The translations under genes and the position numbers were made by a program. A DNA stretch of 64,000 nucleotides from CAIYZT01 sp031385445. GTDB lineage: Bacteria > Pseudomonadota > Alphaproteobacteria > Rhodobacterales > Rhodobacteraceae. Where the stretch lies: assembly GCA_031385445.1 (NCBI GenBank), contig JANNBM010000056.1:248001-312000 (forward strand), in the 5' to 3' direction. Each line of letters opens with the position of its first letter. Within the stretch, counting starts at the first letter, position 1. Positions 17,505 through 27,400 of the stretch are shown here, in pieces. The notes under the pieces were generated by a model that saw nothing but the letters and a program-made list of their open reading frames with translations, searched no databases and was not told where the DNA came from.

Positions 17505-18409
17505 TGGAGTGCCCCCAGTGTACGGATTGCAAATGCGGTGATCATCATACCGCTGACATACATCGCAACGCCCGTGGCATTATACCAAGGCGCGCGGCCC
17601 TTCGGGTCATCCAGAAGGCGCTTCATGCAGGCGATCTGGCCCAAAAGCAGCAGGCCAACCGCAATCGCATGATAGGGTTTGCCCCAGATCACGAGGAGCG
17701 CAATGACGAGAGCCTGCGCCAGCGCCATCACGGTGCAGGCGACCTTTGCGGCCACCTCGGGCCCAAGTGTGACGGGAAGGGAGTTGACGCCGTGCAGGCG
17801 ATCCCCCTCCAACGCTTTGAAATCGTTCAGTGTCATGATGCCATGCGCGCCAAAAGCGTAAAGCCCCGCCATCGTTACAACCGCAAAAGACGGCAGCCCC
17901 TGCGACAAGACCGCAGCCCCGGTGAACCAAGGCAGCCCTTCATAGCAAAGCCCGACCAGACCCGGCCCCCACCAGCCAGAACGCTTTAGCCGCACAGGTT
18001 CGGCCGAATAGGCCCAAGCCGCCACGACACCCAGCGCGGTGGCGGCAAAGCCCCAGGGCCCCAAAAGCCACCCAAGCGCCAGCGAAAAGATCGACATTGC
18101 CAAGGCGATCCACAGCCCCCAGCGCCCCGGAATGCGTCCGGACGGGATCGGGCGGTGCGGCTCGTTTACGGCATCGACATGGCGGTCGCACCAATCATTC
18201 GCGGCCTGACTCATGCCGCAAACCGCCGGGCCGGCCAGAAATACCCCCAAAGCCACCAAGGGCCAGCTGGACCACGGCGAAACCCCAACCGACACTATGC
18301 CGCAAAGGTAGGCCCACATCGGCGGGAACCATGTGATTGGCTTGATCAATTCCAAGACAGCCCTGGGCTGCGGGTGGCTCGAAATATGTAAGCTTTGATG
18401 TACACTCAT
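17501..18409 (-). CDS. bchG: Bacteriochlorophyll a synthase (BchG)
   Basis: A 302-residue integral-membrane prenyltransferase of the UbiA type. The two prenyl-diphosphate/metal motifs are NDWCDRHVDAVNEPHRP and NDFKALEGDR. The run LELIKPITWFPPMWAY is the family's N-terminal signature. It attaches geranylgeranyl or phytyl diphosphate to bacteriochlorophyllide a. The ATG at 18409 matches the usual MSV start, but a TGT-N12-ACA box covers the start region (see findings). It heads bchG-pucC-like-bchP-idi and follows ppsR after a terminator. Confidence 0.93.
   Translation of the reverse strand: MSVHQSLHISSHPQPRAVLELIKPITWFPPMWAYLCGIVSVGVSPWSSWPLVALGVFLAGPAVCGMSQAANDWCDRHVDAVNEPHRPIPSGRIPGRWGLWIALAMSIFSLALGWLLGPWGFAATALGVVAAWAYSAEPVRLKRSGWWGPGLVGLCYEGLPWFTGAAVLSQGLPSFAVVTMAGLYAFGAHGIMTLNDFKALEGDRLHGVNSLPVTLGPEVAAKVACTVMALAQALVIALLVIWGKPYHAIAVGLLLLGQIACMKRLLDDPKGRAPWYNATGVAMYVSGMMITAFAIRTLGALQ
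18387..18404. promoter_or_regulatory. PpsR-type palindrome inside start of bchG
   Basis: TGTAAGCTTTGATGTACA is an exact TGT-N12-ACA match, the consensus of the PpsR/CrtJ repressor. It lies within the first codons of bchG. A second box follows at 18411 with 6 bases between, giving a 24-base centre-to-centre spacing close to the tandem arrangement known for CrtJ/PpsR targets. Confidence 0.6.
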
Positions 18410-18410
18410 G

Positions 18411-18428
18411 TGTCAACTAAACATTACA
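18411..18428. promoter_or_regulatory. PpsR-type palindrome at bchG start
   Basis: TGTCAACTAAACATTACA is an exact TGT-N12-ACA match immediately upstream of the bchG ATG, next to the box at 18387. Its reverse strand carries TTGACA at 18416-18411, a consensus -35 hexamer for the bchG direction. The boxes would repress bchG when PpsR is active. Confidence 0.65.
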
Positions 18429-18510
18429 TTTCCGAGTCGATCAAGCAAAGAATTGCACTTGGCCAGCAGATCAAACCCGCTTGAATCGCGCAAGGGCGCC
18501 TCTTGGCGAC

Positions 18511-18540
18511 AAAAGCGAAAGGCACCCGTCACAGGGTGCT
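18511..18540 (-). terminator. Rho-independent terminator after ppsR
   Basis: In the minus direction the stem GCACCC (loop TGTGAC) GGGTGC, with bases at 18522-18527 and 18534-18539, is followed by CTTTCGCTTTT. It lies just after the ppsR stop and before bchG, so most ppsR transcripts should end here and bchG needs its own promoter. Confidence 0.7.
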
Positions 18541-18566
18541 TTCCTCTTGTCTTGATCGGGCAGGGC

Positions 18567-19982
18567 CTAGTCGTCTTCTTTGCTAAGCAACCCAAATTTG
18601 CGCAGTTTCACATAAAGAGACTGACGCGAAAGGCCAAGCATTTCTGCCGCAGCCACCCGGTTGTTTCGTGTCAGATCCACAGCCGTCTGAATGCACATTT
18701 TTTCCACCACATCGGTGGTTTCCGCGACGATATCTTTCAGCGGTGAAGATCCAACCAACTCCATCACAGAGCGCACGCCATCATCATTTGCCGAAAAGCC
18801 GGGCTTGCGCAAAAGCTCGGATCTGCTGGCATCGCGGAACACCAGACCAAAGCTGGGGGCAGGGCTATCGCTAAGGTAAGTGGCTGATATTTCGACCGCA
18901 ACTTCGCCTTTGAACTCGCTCAGCACGCGCGTGGCATAGACGCGCAATTGCTTGGCTCGCCGGGCGTTGTCCAGCAAGACCCGCATATCCACCCCGCCGC
19001 GCGTCAGGAAATCGGCAAGCGAGCGTCCCTTCAGTTTGGCCAGATGAGTGCTGTCCGTCAGCTTCATGAAGGCATCATTCGCGGCGGTGATCACGCCATC
19101 CTGATCCACGAACACAATGCCATCCACGCCCTCAAAGAACAGACGTTCCAGATTTTCGCTGGCTTTGGACGTCGACGCACTCGCGATTTCTGGCGTCTCA
19201 ATCCGGCACATCATAAACCGTTCGCCCGCAGCGCGGAAAAGTTTTGGCACCACCCGGACTTTAGTTTGGGACCGGCGCGCGACCATCTCGACAGGGCTGG
19301 CAGCATCTGCGGACGCAATGTTGGACAGGCTTTCCAGAAATTCACCACGGCGGCGACCTTCAAACTCTTGCGCAATCGCCGACCCGACCAGATCCTGACG
19401 CGAGCCGCCCAGCATCGCGGCGGCGGCCGCGTTCAGATCGGTGATGCGGCCGCTGTTCATCGCGACCAGGATCATCGCATCCCGCGTGGATTCCATCAGC
19501 ACGCGGTAGCGGGTGTCCATCTCACGCTGGGTTTCATAATCACGTTCCAGCGCAAATTGCGCCAGGACCAGCTGTTGCTGCATTTCGGCGATCGGGCGCA
19601 TGTCACGGCCCATCATCAAGACGGTCTTGTCCTTGCCGATCAGATGCATCGTATAGCGAATGGGAAATTCCCACAGGGATTGGTCAAGGTGATTGACCTC
19701 AACCACCAAAGTGCCGGCATTCGGCTTGCTGATCGTCTCAAGCCGCTTTGAAAGCTTTTCATAGCTTTCATCGGTCAGGATGCTGGAAACGGGCTTGCCA
19801 ACCCATTCCTCCAACTTGCCGAACGCAGGGTGATTTGCGTTCACAAGAACCCCCGATACCCGCCAGTCTCCCGAAACCATGATCGAAAGGTCAGACGCGG
19901 TCGAAAGGATCTCGGACAACAGCTCGGGATCGATGAGCGGCATCTTACTTCCCGCCAGAAAGTGTTTCATACCAGTATTCAC
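18567..19982 (-). CDS. ppsR: Photosynthesis-gene repressor PpsR/CrtJ
   Basis: A protein of about 471 residues with PAS domains in the middle (for example SRDAMILVAMNSGRITDLNAA and FFEGVDGIVFVDQDGVI), then a Fis-type helix-turn-helix at the C-terminus (RVAAAEMLGLSRQSLYVKLRKFG). Redox cysteines Cys259 and Cys430 lie where Rhodobacter PpsR has its two. It represses bch, crt and puc genes in oxygen. GTG at 19982 gives numbering closest to the family, but ATG at 19970 or 19943 is possible; only the last has a GGGAAG-like site. Confidence 0.94.
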   Translation of the reverse strand: MNTGMKHFLAGSKMPLIDPELLSEILSTASDLSIMVSGDWRVSGVLVNANHPAFGKLEEWVGKPVSSILTDESYEKLSKRLETISKPNAGTLVVEVNHLDQSLWEFPIRYTMHLIGKDKTVLMMGRDMRPIAEMQQQLVLAQFALERDYETQREMDTRYRVLMESTRDAMILVAMNSGRITDLNAAAAAMLGGSRQDLVGSAIAQEFEGRRRGEFLESLSNIASADAASPVEMVARRSQTKVRVVPKLFRAAGERFMMCRIETPEIASASTSKASENLERLFFEGVDGIVFVDQDGVITAANDAFMKLTDSTHLAKLKGRSLADFLTRGGVDMRVLLDNARRAKQLRVYATRVLSEFKGEVAVEISATYLSDSPAPSFGLVFRDASRSELLRKPGFSANDDGVRSVMELVGSSPLKDIVAETTDVVEKMCIQTAVDLTRNNRVAAAEMLGLSRQSLYVKLRKFGLLSKEDD

Positions 19983-20033
19983 TTTTTATTTGCCATATTG
20001 GTCACCCACCCGATCGTTCGGGACAGTGGTTTA

Positions 20034-20825
20034 TTATGCGCGTTTGAGTATGCAAAAGGCGTCGAACTTAAGACCCATCGTCTCCAGGGCGGCGCCCACA
20101 TCATTTGAAGAGAAATCTGCGCCGATACTTGACGCTGGATCCTCCACCTTTGCCATCACCGCCCCACCCACAATGACGGGCACAGGACGCGTTGCGGCCG
20201 ATTTCAGACAGTCCACCATTTTTGACAGCGTTTGCAGCTTTTCCTTGGTCGCAACCGAGATCATCACGCCATCGAAGTGACGCGTTGCCAAAAGCTCGCG
20301 CAGCTCGCCAAAGCTTGGAGCGATTCTGAGACAGACCGAGACGCCGTAGCGGCGCATCTGCCCCGTTGCCACCATCGGCCCCAACGTGTGCTGTTCGCGA
20401 TCGGGCACAATGAACATCACCGTGCCATGGCCCGCATCGCCCGCCTGATCTGCAACCCAGGCCGTGCCGATCTCGCGCAGAAGGCTTTGCAGACGGCCCA
20501 CGCCAATCGTCACGTCGAGCCATGACATTTCGTCGTCGTGCCAAGCCTGCCCCATCCGCCGCGCGGCGAGCGGGATATAGACATCCGCGAGGGCAGCAAG
20601 GCTGATCCGCGCGCGCTTCACCTCTGTCAGCAATTCCGCAAAGGCCGATTTCGTGCCCGAAAGCGAAGCCGCGATCAGACCAAGAACCAGAGATTCGCGC
20701 GGTTCGGGCATCGTTTTGGCGCTGCGATCGGCCAGATAAGAGACAACTTGCGCCGCAAAGTGGCTCACGCCGGATGTATCCACCGCAGAAGCGCGTGTCC
20801 GAGTGCCAGCCTGAATCTGCTGCAT
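20034..20825 (-). CDS. ppaA: PpaA/AerR antirepressor, cobalamin-type sensor
   Basis: About 263 residues. The C-terminal half, from MFIVPDREQHTLGPMV to the GG-rich VIVGGAVMA, looks like the B12/SCHIC domain of AerR/PpaA; the His in DREQHTLGP may be the cobalamin ligand (inferred). It counteracts PpsR in response to light and oxygen. ATG at 20825 follows GGAG by eight bases and is preferred over the upstream start at 20855. It sits directly upstream of ppsR, the standard pairing. Confidence 0.9.
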   Translation of the reverse strand: MQQIQAGTRTRASAVDTSGVSHFAAQVVSYLADRSAKTMPEPRESLVLGLIAASLSGTKSAFAELLTEVKRARISLAALADVYIPLAARRMGQAWHDDEMSWLDVTIGVGRLQSLLREIGTAWVADQAGDAGHGTVMFIVPDREQHTLGPMVATGQMRRYGVSVCLRIAPSFGELRELLATRHFDGVMISVATKEKLQTLSKMVDCLKSAATRPVPVIVGGAVMAKVEDPASSIGADFSSNDVGAALETMGLKFDAFCILKRA

Positions 20826-20926
20826 GGTACACGCTCCATAACGCGTCGCCCGCAAAACCGCTGTCTGAATTTTTCAGCACGACCGAGGCCATTGTTATGC
20901 CCAAATCTCCATGACGCCGACCAAAT

Positions 20927-20944
20927 TGTCAACGCGAATTGACA
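20927..20944. promoter_or_regulatory. PpsR palindrome in ppaA-bchF intergenic region
   Basis: TGTCAACGCGAATTGACA is a TGT-N12-ACA match that also carries the extended TTGACA/TGTCAA ends, the strongest of the four in the window. It lies about 102 bases upstream of the ppaA ATG. On the minus strand its TTGACA (20932-20927) could be the -35 element for ppaA, though no good -10 follows. Confidence 0.7.
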
Positions 20945-21070
20945 CAATGCAAGCTAATGGATCGCCTCAGAAATTGCAAGACGCTGATATACATATAAAA
21001 TCACCAGAATTTTGTGCTGCAGAATTTTCAAAAGTTGCCCGGCCGCTGCAGAAAGTGTAAGCCAAAATAG

Positions 21071-21088
21071 TGTAAGTTTTGGTTGACA
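21071..21088. promoter_or_regulatory. PpsR palindrome overlapping the bchF -35
   Basis: TGTAAGTTTTGGTTGACA is a TGT-N12-ACA match whose right end is the TTGACA of the bchF promoter. An AGTGTAAG direct repeat at 21054 and 21069 lies at its left. Repression would thus block RNA polymerase directly. Confidence 0.7.
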
Positions 21089-21112
21089 CATTTGGAATCA
21101 CGCGGCTAGAAT
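21083..21112 (+). promoter_or_regulatory. Sigma-70 type promoter of the bchF operon
   Basis: A consensus -35 TTGACA at 21083-21088 is followed after 18 bases by TAGAAT at 21107-21112, which differs from TATAAT at one position. It is 34 bases upstream of the bchF ATG and would drive the long bchF-to-puh operon. The PpsR box covers the -35. Confidence 0.6.
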
Positions 21113-21145
21113 TGAAGCAATCGCTCGCCGTGTGAAAGAAACCCG

Positions 21146-21634
21146 ATGCATACGAATCATCCAGAACAGCAGGTCAGGCGGCCGCTCTATTCCGCTGAAG
21201 AGCGCCTGCGTCGGGACGCGACCAAGTGGACCTTTGTGCAAGGCATCCTCGCGCCGGTGCAGTTCCTGGCCTTCGCAGTCTCGCTTTTTCTGGTCCTGCG
21301 CTTCGTGATGACGGGCGAGGGGTACGGTGCCGCAACTGTCTCAATTCTCATCAAAACAGCGCTGCTTTACACCATCATGATCACTGGGGCGATCTGGGAG
21401 AAGGTTGTTTTCGGCCAATACCTTCTGGCGCCCGCTTTCTTCTGGGAAGACGTGTTCAGCTTTGCGGTGATCGCCCTGCATTCTGCTTATATTCTAGCGC
21501 TTTGGACGGGATTCCTGTCCCCGATGGGGCAGATGGTTCTGGCCCTGACAGCCTATCTGACCTACGCGGTCAACGCCGCACAGTTCATCCGCAAGTTGCG
21601 CATGGCGCGGTTGGATCAGGCGGTGCTTGCATGA
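21146..21634 (+). CDS. bchF: 3-vinyl bacteriochlorophyllide hydratase
   Basis: A 162-residue membrane protein with hydrophobic segments (for example VQFLAFAVSLFLVLRFVMTG and ITGAIWEKVVFGQYLLAPAF), matching BchF. It hydrates the 3-vinyl group of the chlorin ring on the way to bacteriochlorophyll a. It is first in the bchFNBHLM-lhaA-puh operon and overlaps bchN by ATGA. It lies behind a PpsR-controlled promoter. Confidence 0.94.
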   Translation: MHTNHPEQQVRRPLYSAEERLRRDATKWTFVQGILAPVQFLAFAVSLFLVLRFVMTGEGYGAATVSILIKTALLYTIMITGAIWEKVVFGQYLLAPAFFWEDVFSFAVIALHSAYILALWTGFLSPMGQMVLALTAYLTYAVNAAQFIRKLRMARLDQAVLA

Positions 21635-22923
21635 CGCATCCCGCCCCCGCGCTCGGCTGCACCAACACCCCTGTCCTCAAAGAACGTGGCCAGCGCGAGG
21701 TATTTTGCGGTCTGACGGGCATCATCTGGCTGCACCGCAAGATGCAGGATGCGTTCTTTCTCGTCGTTGGCAGCCGCACCTGCGCGCATCTGTTGCAGTC
21801 GGCAGCAGGGGTGATGATCTTTGCCGAACCCCGCTTTGGCACCGCCATTCTGGAAGAGAAAGATCTGGCCGGGTTGGTCGATGCCCAGACAGAGCTGGAC
21901 CGCGAGGTTTCGCGGCTACTGTCTCGTCGCCCTGACATACGCCAACTGTTTCTGGTCGGCTCTTGCCCGTCAGAAGTGATCAAACTTGACCTGCAACGTG
22001 CCGCTGAACGGATGAGCGCAGCGCACGCTCCGCATGTGCGCGTGTTGAATTATTCCGGTTCGGGAATCGAGACGACCTTTACGCAAGGCGAGGATGCCTG
22101 CCTGGCATCCATGGTTCCCACACTGGCGGAAACCGATGCGCGCAGCCTGATCCTGGTCGGCGCGTTGCCCGACGTCGTCGAAGATCAGGCTTTGGCCCTG
22201 CTCGCCGCGATGGGCATTACCGATGTGCAATGTCTGCCGGCCCGCCGCGCCAACGATGCCCCCAAGGTTGGCCCCAACTCTGTCTTCGCCTTGGTGCAGC
22301 CCTTCCTGGGTGACACACACGCCGCGCTGATCCGCCGGGGCGCCCGCGCCATCACCGCGCCTTTCCCCTTTGGGGCCGAGGGCACCACGCTTTGGCTGCG
22401 CGCCATCGCGGATGAGTTTGGCGTGTCGCAGGAGCGGTTTGACGCCGTGACCGCGGCCCCCCGTGCCCGAGCCGAAAAAGCCATCGCGGCATCGCGCGAA
22501 ACGCTGGATGGCAAGTCGCTGTTCTTCTTTCCCGACAGTCAGCTGGAACTGCCGCTCGCCCGCTTTTTGACCCGTGAATGCGGCATGACGGCGATCGAGG
22601 TCGGCACGCCGTTCCTGCACCGTGATCTGCTGGAGCCAGAACTTGCCTTGCTCGCGTCGGGCCCTGTGATCTCTGAAGGTCAGGATGTTGACAAACAGCT
22701 GGCCCGCGCCCGCGCCGCCCGCGCCGATCTGACCATCTGCGGCCTTGGCCTTGCCAACCCGCTGGAGGCCGAAGGGCTGGCCACCAAATGGGCGATCGAA
22801 TTGGTCTTTACCCCGGTGCATTTTTACGAACAGGCCGGCGATCTGGCAGCGCTTTTTGCCCGCCCTCTGCGCCGCCGCGCGCTTTTGGCCCCCCTCGCGC
22901 CGCGAATGGAGGCCGCTGAATGA
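21631..22923 (+). CDS. bchN: Dark protochlorophyllide reductase subunit BchN
   Basis: A 430-residue subunit of the light-independent protochlorophyllide reductase. Cys26, Cys51 and Cys112, the three ligands known for the NB cluster, are all present (VFCGLTG, GSRTCAHL and GSCPSEV). The true start is ATG at 21631, overlapping bchF, not the longer upstream frame. With BchB it forms the catalytic tetramer that receives electrons from BchL. Confidence 0.96.
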   Translation: MTHPAPALGCTNTPVLKERGQREVFCGLTGIIWLHRKMQDAFFLVVGSRTCAHLLQSAAGVMIFAEPRFGTAILEEKDLAGLVDAQTELDREVSRLLSRRPDIRQLFLVGSCPSEVIKLDLQRAAERMSAAHAPHVRVLNYSGSGIETTFTQGEDACLASMVPTLAETDARSLILVGALPDVVEDQALALLAAMGITDVQCLPARRANDAPKVGPNSVFALVQPFLGDTHAALIRRGARAITAPFPFGAEGTTLWLRAIADEFGVSQERFDAVTAAPRARAEKAIAASRETLDGKSLFFFPDSQLELPLARFLTRECGMTAIEVGTPFLHRDLLEPELALLASGPVISEGQDVDKQLARARAARADLTICGLGLANPLEAEGLATKWAIELVFTPVHFYEQAGDLAALFARPLRRRALLAPLAPRMEAAE

Positions 22924-24485
22924 AGCTAAGCCTGTGGACATACGAAGGCCCGCCCCACGTCGGTGCCATGCGGGTCGCCACCGGGATGAAAGGGCTGCAC
23001 TACGTTTTGCACGCGCCGCAGGGCGATACCTATGCCGACCTTCTGTTCACGATGATCGAACGGCGCGACCACCGCCCGCCGGTCACCTATACCACCTTTC
23101 AGGCCCGCGACCTGGGCGGCGATACCGCGACACTTTTCAAGACCGCCTGCAAAGAGGCCGTTGATCGGTTTCAACCCGAAGCTCTGATCGTCGGCGCATC
23201 GTGCACCGCCGAACTGATCCAGGATGACCCCGCAGGCCTTGCGCAAAGCATGAATTTGGGCATTCCGGTGATCCCGCTGGATCTGCCAAGCTATCAACGC
23301 AAAGAAGGTTTTGGCACCGACGAGACGTTCCTTCAGATCGTGCGCCACATTGCAAAACCTGTCCCGCGCAGTGCGGGCATCACGGCCAATCTGATCGGCC
23401 CCACGGCCCTTGGCTTTCGTCACCGCGATGACATTACAGAAATAACGCGCCTGCTGGCCGACATGGGCATTGCGGTCAATGTCTGTGCGCCGATGGGCGC
23501 GCGCCCTTCGGACATTGCCCGCATGGGTGCGGCGCATTTCAATGTGCTGATGTATCCCGAGCACGCCGAATCCGCCGCGCGATGGCTGGAAACCAATTTT
23601 GCCCAGCCCTTTACCAAATGCGTCCCCATCGGCGTCGGCGCCACGCGGGATTTTCTGGCAGAGGTTGCCGCGATCACCGGCTTGTCCGCGCAGACCGACA
23701 CGTCGCGCCTGCGCCTGCCGTGGTGGACGCGCTCGGTTGACAGCACCTACCTGACCGGCAAGCGCGTCTTTATCTTTGGCGACGGCACCCACGTCGCCGC
23801 CGCCGCCCGCATCGCCCGGGACGAGATGGGGTTCGAGGTGGCCGGTCTTGGCTGTTTCAACCGCGAGATGGCCCGCCCGATCCGCGCTTTGGCCCGCGAT
23901 TACGGCGTCGAGGCGCTGATCAGCGACGACTATCTGGAGGTTGAGGCTGCCATCGCCGCGCTGCAACCCGAACTGATTCTCGGCACCCAGATGGAACGGC
24001 ACATCGGCAAACGTCTGGGCATTCCCTGCGCCGTCATTTCGGCCCCGGTGCATGTACAGGATTTCCCGGCGCGCTTTTCGCCGCAGATGGGTTGGGAAGG
24101 CGCGAATGTGATCTTTGACACTTGGGTGCACCCCTTGGTCATGGGTCTTGAAGAGCATCTGTTGCACATGTTCCGCGATGATTTCGAATTTCATGATGCC
24201 GCTGGCGCTTCTCACCATGGCGGCCAGCATGTGGCCCGGCCAATCGGGGGTGAAGCTGCGGCTGCCGTCGCGGATAAGGGCGGCCCCCTGCCCGCGCCCG
24301 TTGCCGCGGGTTTGCTGAACGCCCAGATCATCTGGCTTTCCGATGCTGAAAACGAGCTGAAAAAGATCCCGTTCTTTGTGCGCGGCAAGGCCCGCCGCAA
24401 CACCGAAAAATACGCCGAAGGCAAAGGTGTGACAGCGATTTCGGTTGAAACCCTTTACGAAGCAAAGGCCCATTATGCACGTTGA
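22920..24485 (+). CDS. bchB: Dark protochlorophyllide reductase subunit BchB
   Basis: A 521-residue protein, the normal family length. Asp36 (APQGDTYADL), the unusual aspartate ligand of the NB-cluster, is conserved. The final segment has the short C-terminal domain ending near KGVTAISVETLYEAKAHY. It overlaps bchN by ATGA and bchH by 11 bases. It carries the substrate site where ring D of protochlorophyllide is reduced. Confidence 0.96.
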   Translation: MKLSLWTYEGPPHVGAMRVATGMKGLHYVLHAPQGDTYADLLFTMIERRDHRPPVTYTTFQARDLGGDTATLFKTACKEAVDRFQPEALIVGASCTAELIQDDPAGLAQSMNLGIPVIPLDLPSYQRKEGFGTDETFLQIVRHIAKPVPRSAGITANLIGPTALGFRHRDDITEITRLLADMGIAVNVCAPMGARPSDIARMGAAHFNVLMYPEHAESAARWLETNFAQPFTKCVPIGVGATRDFLAEVAAITGLSAQTDTSRLRLPWWTRSVDSTYLTGKRVFIFGDGTHVAAAARIARDEMGFEVAGLGCFNREMARPIRALARDYGVEALISDDYLEVEAAIAALQPELILGTQMERHIGKRLGIPCAVISAPVHVQDFPARFSPQMGWEGANVIFDTWVHPLVMGLEEHLLHMFRDDFEFHDAAGASHHGGQHVARPIGGEAAAAVADKGGPLPAPVAAGLLNAQIIWLSDAENELKKIPFFVRGKARRNTEKYAEGKGVTAISVETLYEAKAHYAR

Positions 24486-27400
24486 TGGCCCCCTTACCGG
24501 CACGCGCGTCGGCTATAACATCGTTATTGTGACGCTTGATCAGCATGCCGCCGGCCCCGCAGCACGCATCGCCCCGCGCTTGGCCAAAGATTTCCCCGGG
24601 CTTGGCATTTCGATCCATGCGGCCGCCGAATGGGCGGAAAACCCCGCCTCCCTCGCCCGTTGCAAAGAGGCTTTGCTGACCGCCGATATCGTCATCGCCA
24701 ACCTGATCTTTATCGAAGAGCATATCACCGCAATCCTGCCCGATTTGCAGGCCGCCCGCGCCCGCGCCGATGCTTTTGTCGGCCTTATTGCCGATTCTTC
24801 GATCGTGCGGCTGACCAAGATGGGTGATCTGGATATGGGGCGGCCCGCTTCTGCCACGATGGCCCTGCTGAAAAAGCTCAAGCCCAGCGCCAAGACGTCG
24901 GCGAATTCGGGCGAAAAGCAAATGTCGATGCTGCGCCGTTTGCCAAAGATCCTGCGTTGGATCCCCGGCAAAGCGCAGGATTTGCGCGCTTGGTTCCTGT
25001 CAATGCAGTACTGGCTTGGCGGTTCCGACGATAATATCGAACAAATGATGCGCTTTTTGCTGGGCCGCTATTCGACGCACAAGAACTGGCGCGGCGCGGT
25101 GGCCAAGGCCCCGGTCGATTATCCCGAGGTTGGGCTTTATCACCCAAGTCTGCCCGCACGCATCACCACCAGTCTTGCCGATCTGCCCCGCCCGGCAAAG
25201 GCGCGCGCGACCGTTGGTTTGCTGATGCTGCGCTCTTATGTTCTGGCCTCGGACACCGCGCATTACGACGCGGTTATCGCGGCCTTCGAGGCGCGCGGTA
25301 TCGCTTGCATTCCGGCCTTTGCTGGCGGGCTTGATGGCCGCCCCGCCATCAATGCCTACTTCAAAAATGCCAAGGGCAGCACCATCGACGCCATGGTGTC
25401 CCTGACGGGCTTCAGCCTTGTGGGCGGTCCGGCCTATAACGACAGCCCCGCCGCTGTGACCGCGCTTTGTGCGCTGGATGTGCCCTATATCGCCGCGCAT
25501 CCGCTGGAATTTCAGACGCTGGGTCAATGGGCCAAGGCCGCGCAGGGCTTGGGGCCGATTGAAACCACCATGCTGATTGCCCTGCCCGAAATTGACGGTG
25601 CGACCAATCCCACCGTCTTTGCCGGGCGCCACGGTCTTGATGGCTGCACAGGCTGCGCGATTGCCTGCAAGGGCGCCGCCGACAGCCGCGCCATGTCACC
25701 TTGCCCCGAGCGGGTGGCCTCGCTGGCCGAAAAGACGCTGCGGCTGGCCAATCTGCGCCAGTGCCGCAATGCCGATAAAAAGGTTGGGATCGTTCTGTTC
25801 GGCTTTCCGCCAAATGCCGGGGCTGCGGGCACGGCGGCCTATCTTTCGGTTTTTGAAAGCCTGCACAACACCCTGACGGCGATGAAGGCCGATGGCTACA
25901 CGCTGGACGTTCCTGCCACGGTTGATGATCTGCGCGCCGCCGTTCTGGGCGGCAATGCCGCGACCTATGGGCAACCCGCGAATGTTGCCGCGTTCGTCAA
26001 CGCCGACACCATCGTGCGCGATACCAAGCATCTCAAAGACATCGAGGCCGTTTGGGGGCCCGCCCCCGGCAAGGTGCAGTCAAATGGCCGCGAACTTTTT
26101 GTGCTGGGCCGCGCGTTTGGCAATATTTTTGTCGGCCTGCAGCCCACCTTCGGCTATGAAGGCGATCCGATGCGCCTGTTGTTCGACCGCAGCTTCGCCC
26201 CGACCCATGCCTTTGCGCAGTTCTATCTGTGGCTGCGCAACACCTACCGCGCCGATGCCTTGCTGCATTTTGGCATGCATGGCGCGCTGGAATTCATGCC
26301 CGGCAAGCAAGCGGGCATGGGGGCCGGCGATTGGCCCGACAGGCTGATCGGCGAGTTGCCCAACATCTACCTTTATGCCGCCAACAACCCGTCTGAGGCG
26401 TCGCTGGCCAAGCGCCGGTCCAACGCGGTGATCATCACCCATCTGACGCCCCCATTGGCGCAGGCCGGGCTTTACAAAGGACTGGTCGATCTGAAAGACA
26501 GCCTGACCCGCTGGCGCGGTCTGGCCCCCATCGCGGCCGAGCGTGCCGAGTTGGAGGCGCTGATCGCAGAACAAGCCAGCGCGGTTGATCTTGGCGGACG
26601 CGCTCCTGCGGATCTGTGGTTGAAACTGCTTGAGGCCGAGGCTGCCTTGATTCCCGACGGTCTGCACGTTGTGGGCCGCCCGATGAGTGCGGCCGCGCGC
26701 GCCGACTATCTTGCCCTGCTGCCGCCGATGACCGCCGAAGCCCGCGCCGAAGTCGACGCGCATCTGGCCAAAGACAGCGAGCTGCCTGCCCTCATGCGGG
26801 CTCTGTCAGCGCGTTTCATTGCCCCAGTGCCGGGCGGCGATCTGATCCGCAGCCCGCAAATCTTGCCAACCGGCCGTAATATTCACGCCTTTGATCCGTT
26901 CCGCATGCCGACAGAGTTTGCCCTGCGCGATGGCGCGGCTCAGGCTGAACGGTTGCTCGCAGCCCACCCCACCTTGCCCCGATCCGTGGCGCTGGTTCTT
27001 TGGGGGTCGGACAATATCAAATCTGATGGCGGGCCCGTCGGTCAGGCGCTGGCGCTGATGGGCGCGCGGCCACGGTTTGACAGTTATGGCCGCCTGTGCG
27101 GTGCCGATCTGGTTCCATTGGCCGACCTTGGCCGTCCGCGCATTGATGTGCTGATGACGCTTTCGGGCATTTTCCGCGATCTTTTGCCGCTGCAAACCAA
27201 GATGCTGGCCGAAGCTGCGTGGAAATGTGCCACGGCAGACGAACCCCTGTCGCAGAATTTCGTCCGCGCCCATGCCTTGGCTTATGTCGAACAAATGGGC
27301 TTCGATATGGAAACGGCGTCGCTGCGGGTGTTCTCGAATGCCGAAGGGGCTTATGGCTCGAACGTCAATCAACTGGTCGACAGCTCTGCCTTTGGTGCCG

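Noticed and set aside
20101..20904. Alternative minus-strand frame of 267 codons over ppaA
   Set aside because: The 20034-20825 frame has the PpaA/AerR sequence, a ribosome-binding site and the expected place before ppsR.
22926..24503. Minus-strand frame of 525 codons over bchB
   Set aside because: Antisense to bchB, whose Asp36 and length are fully conserved.
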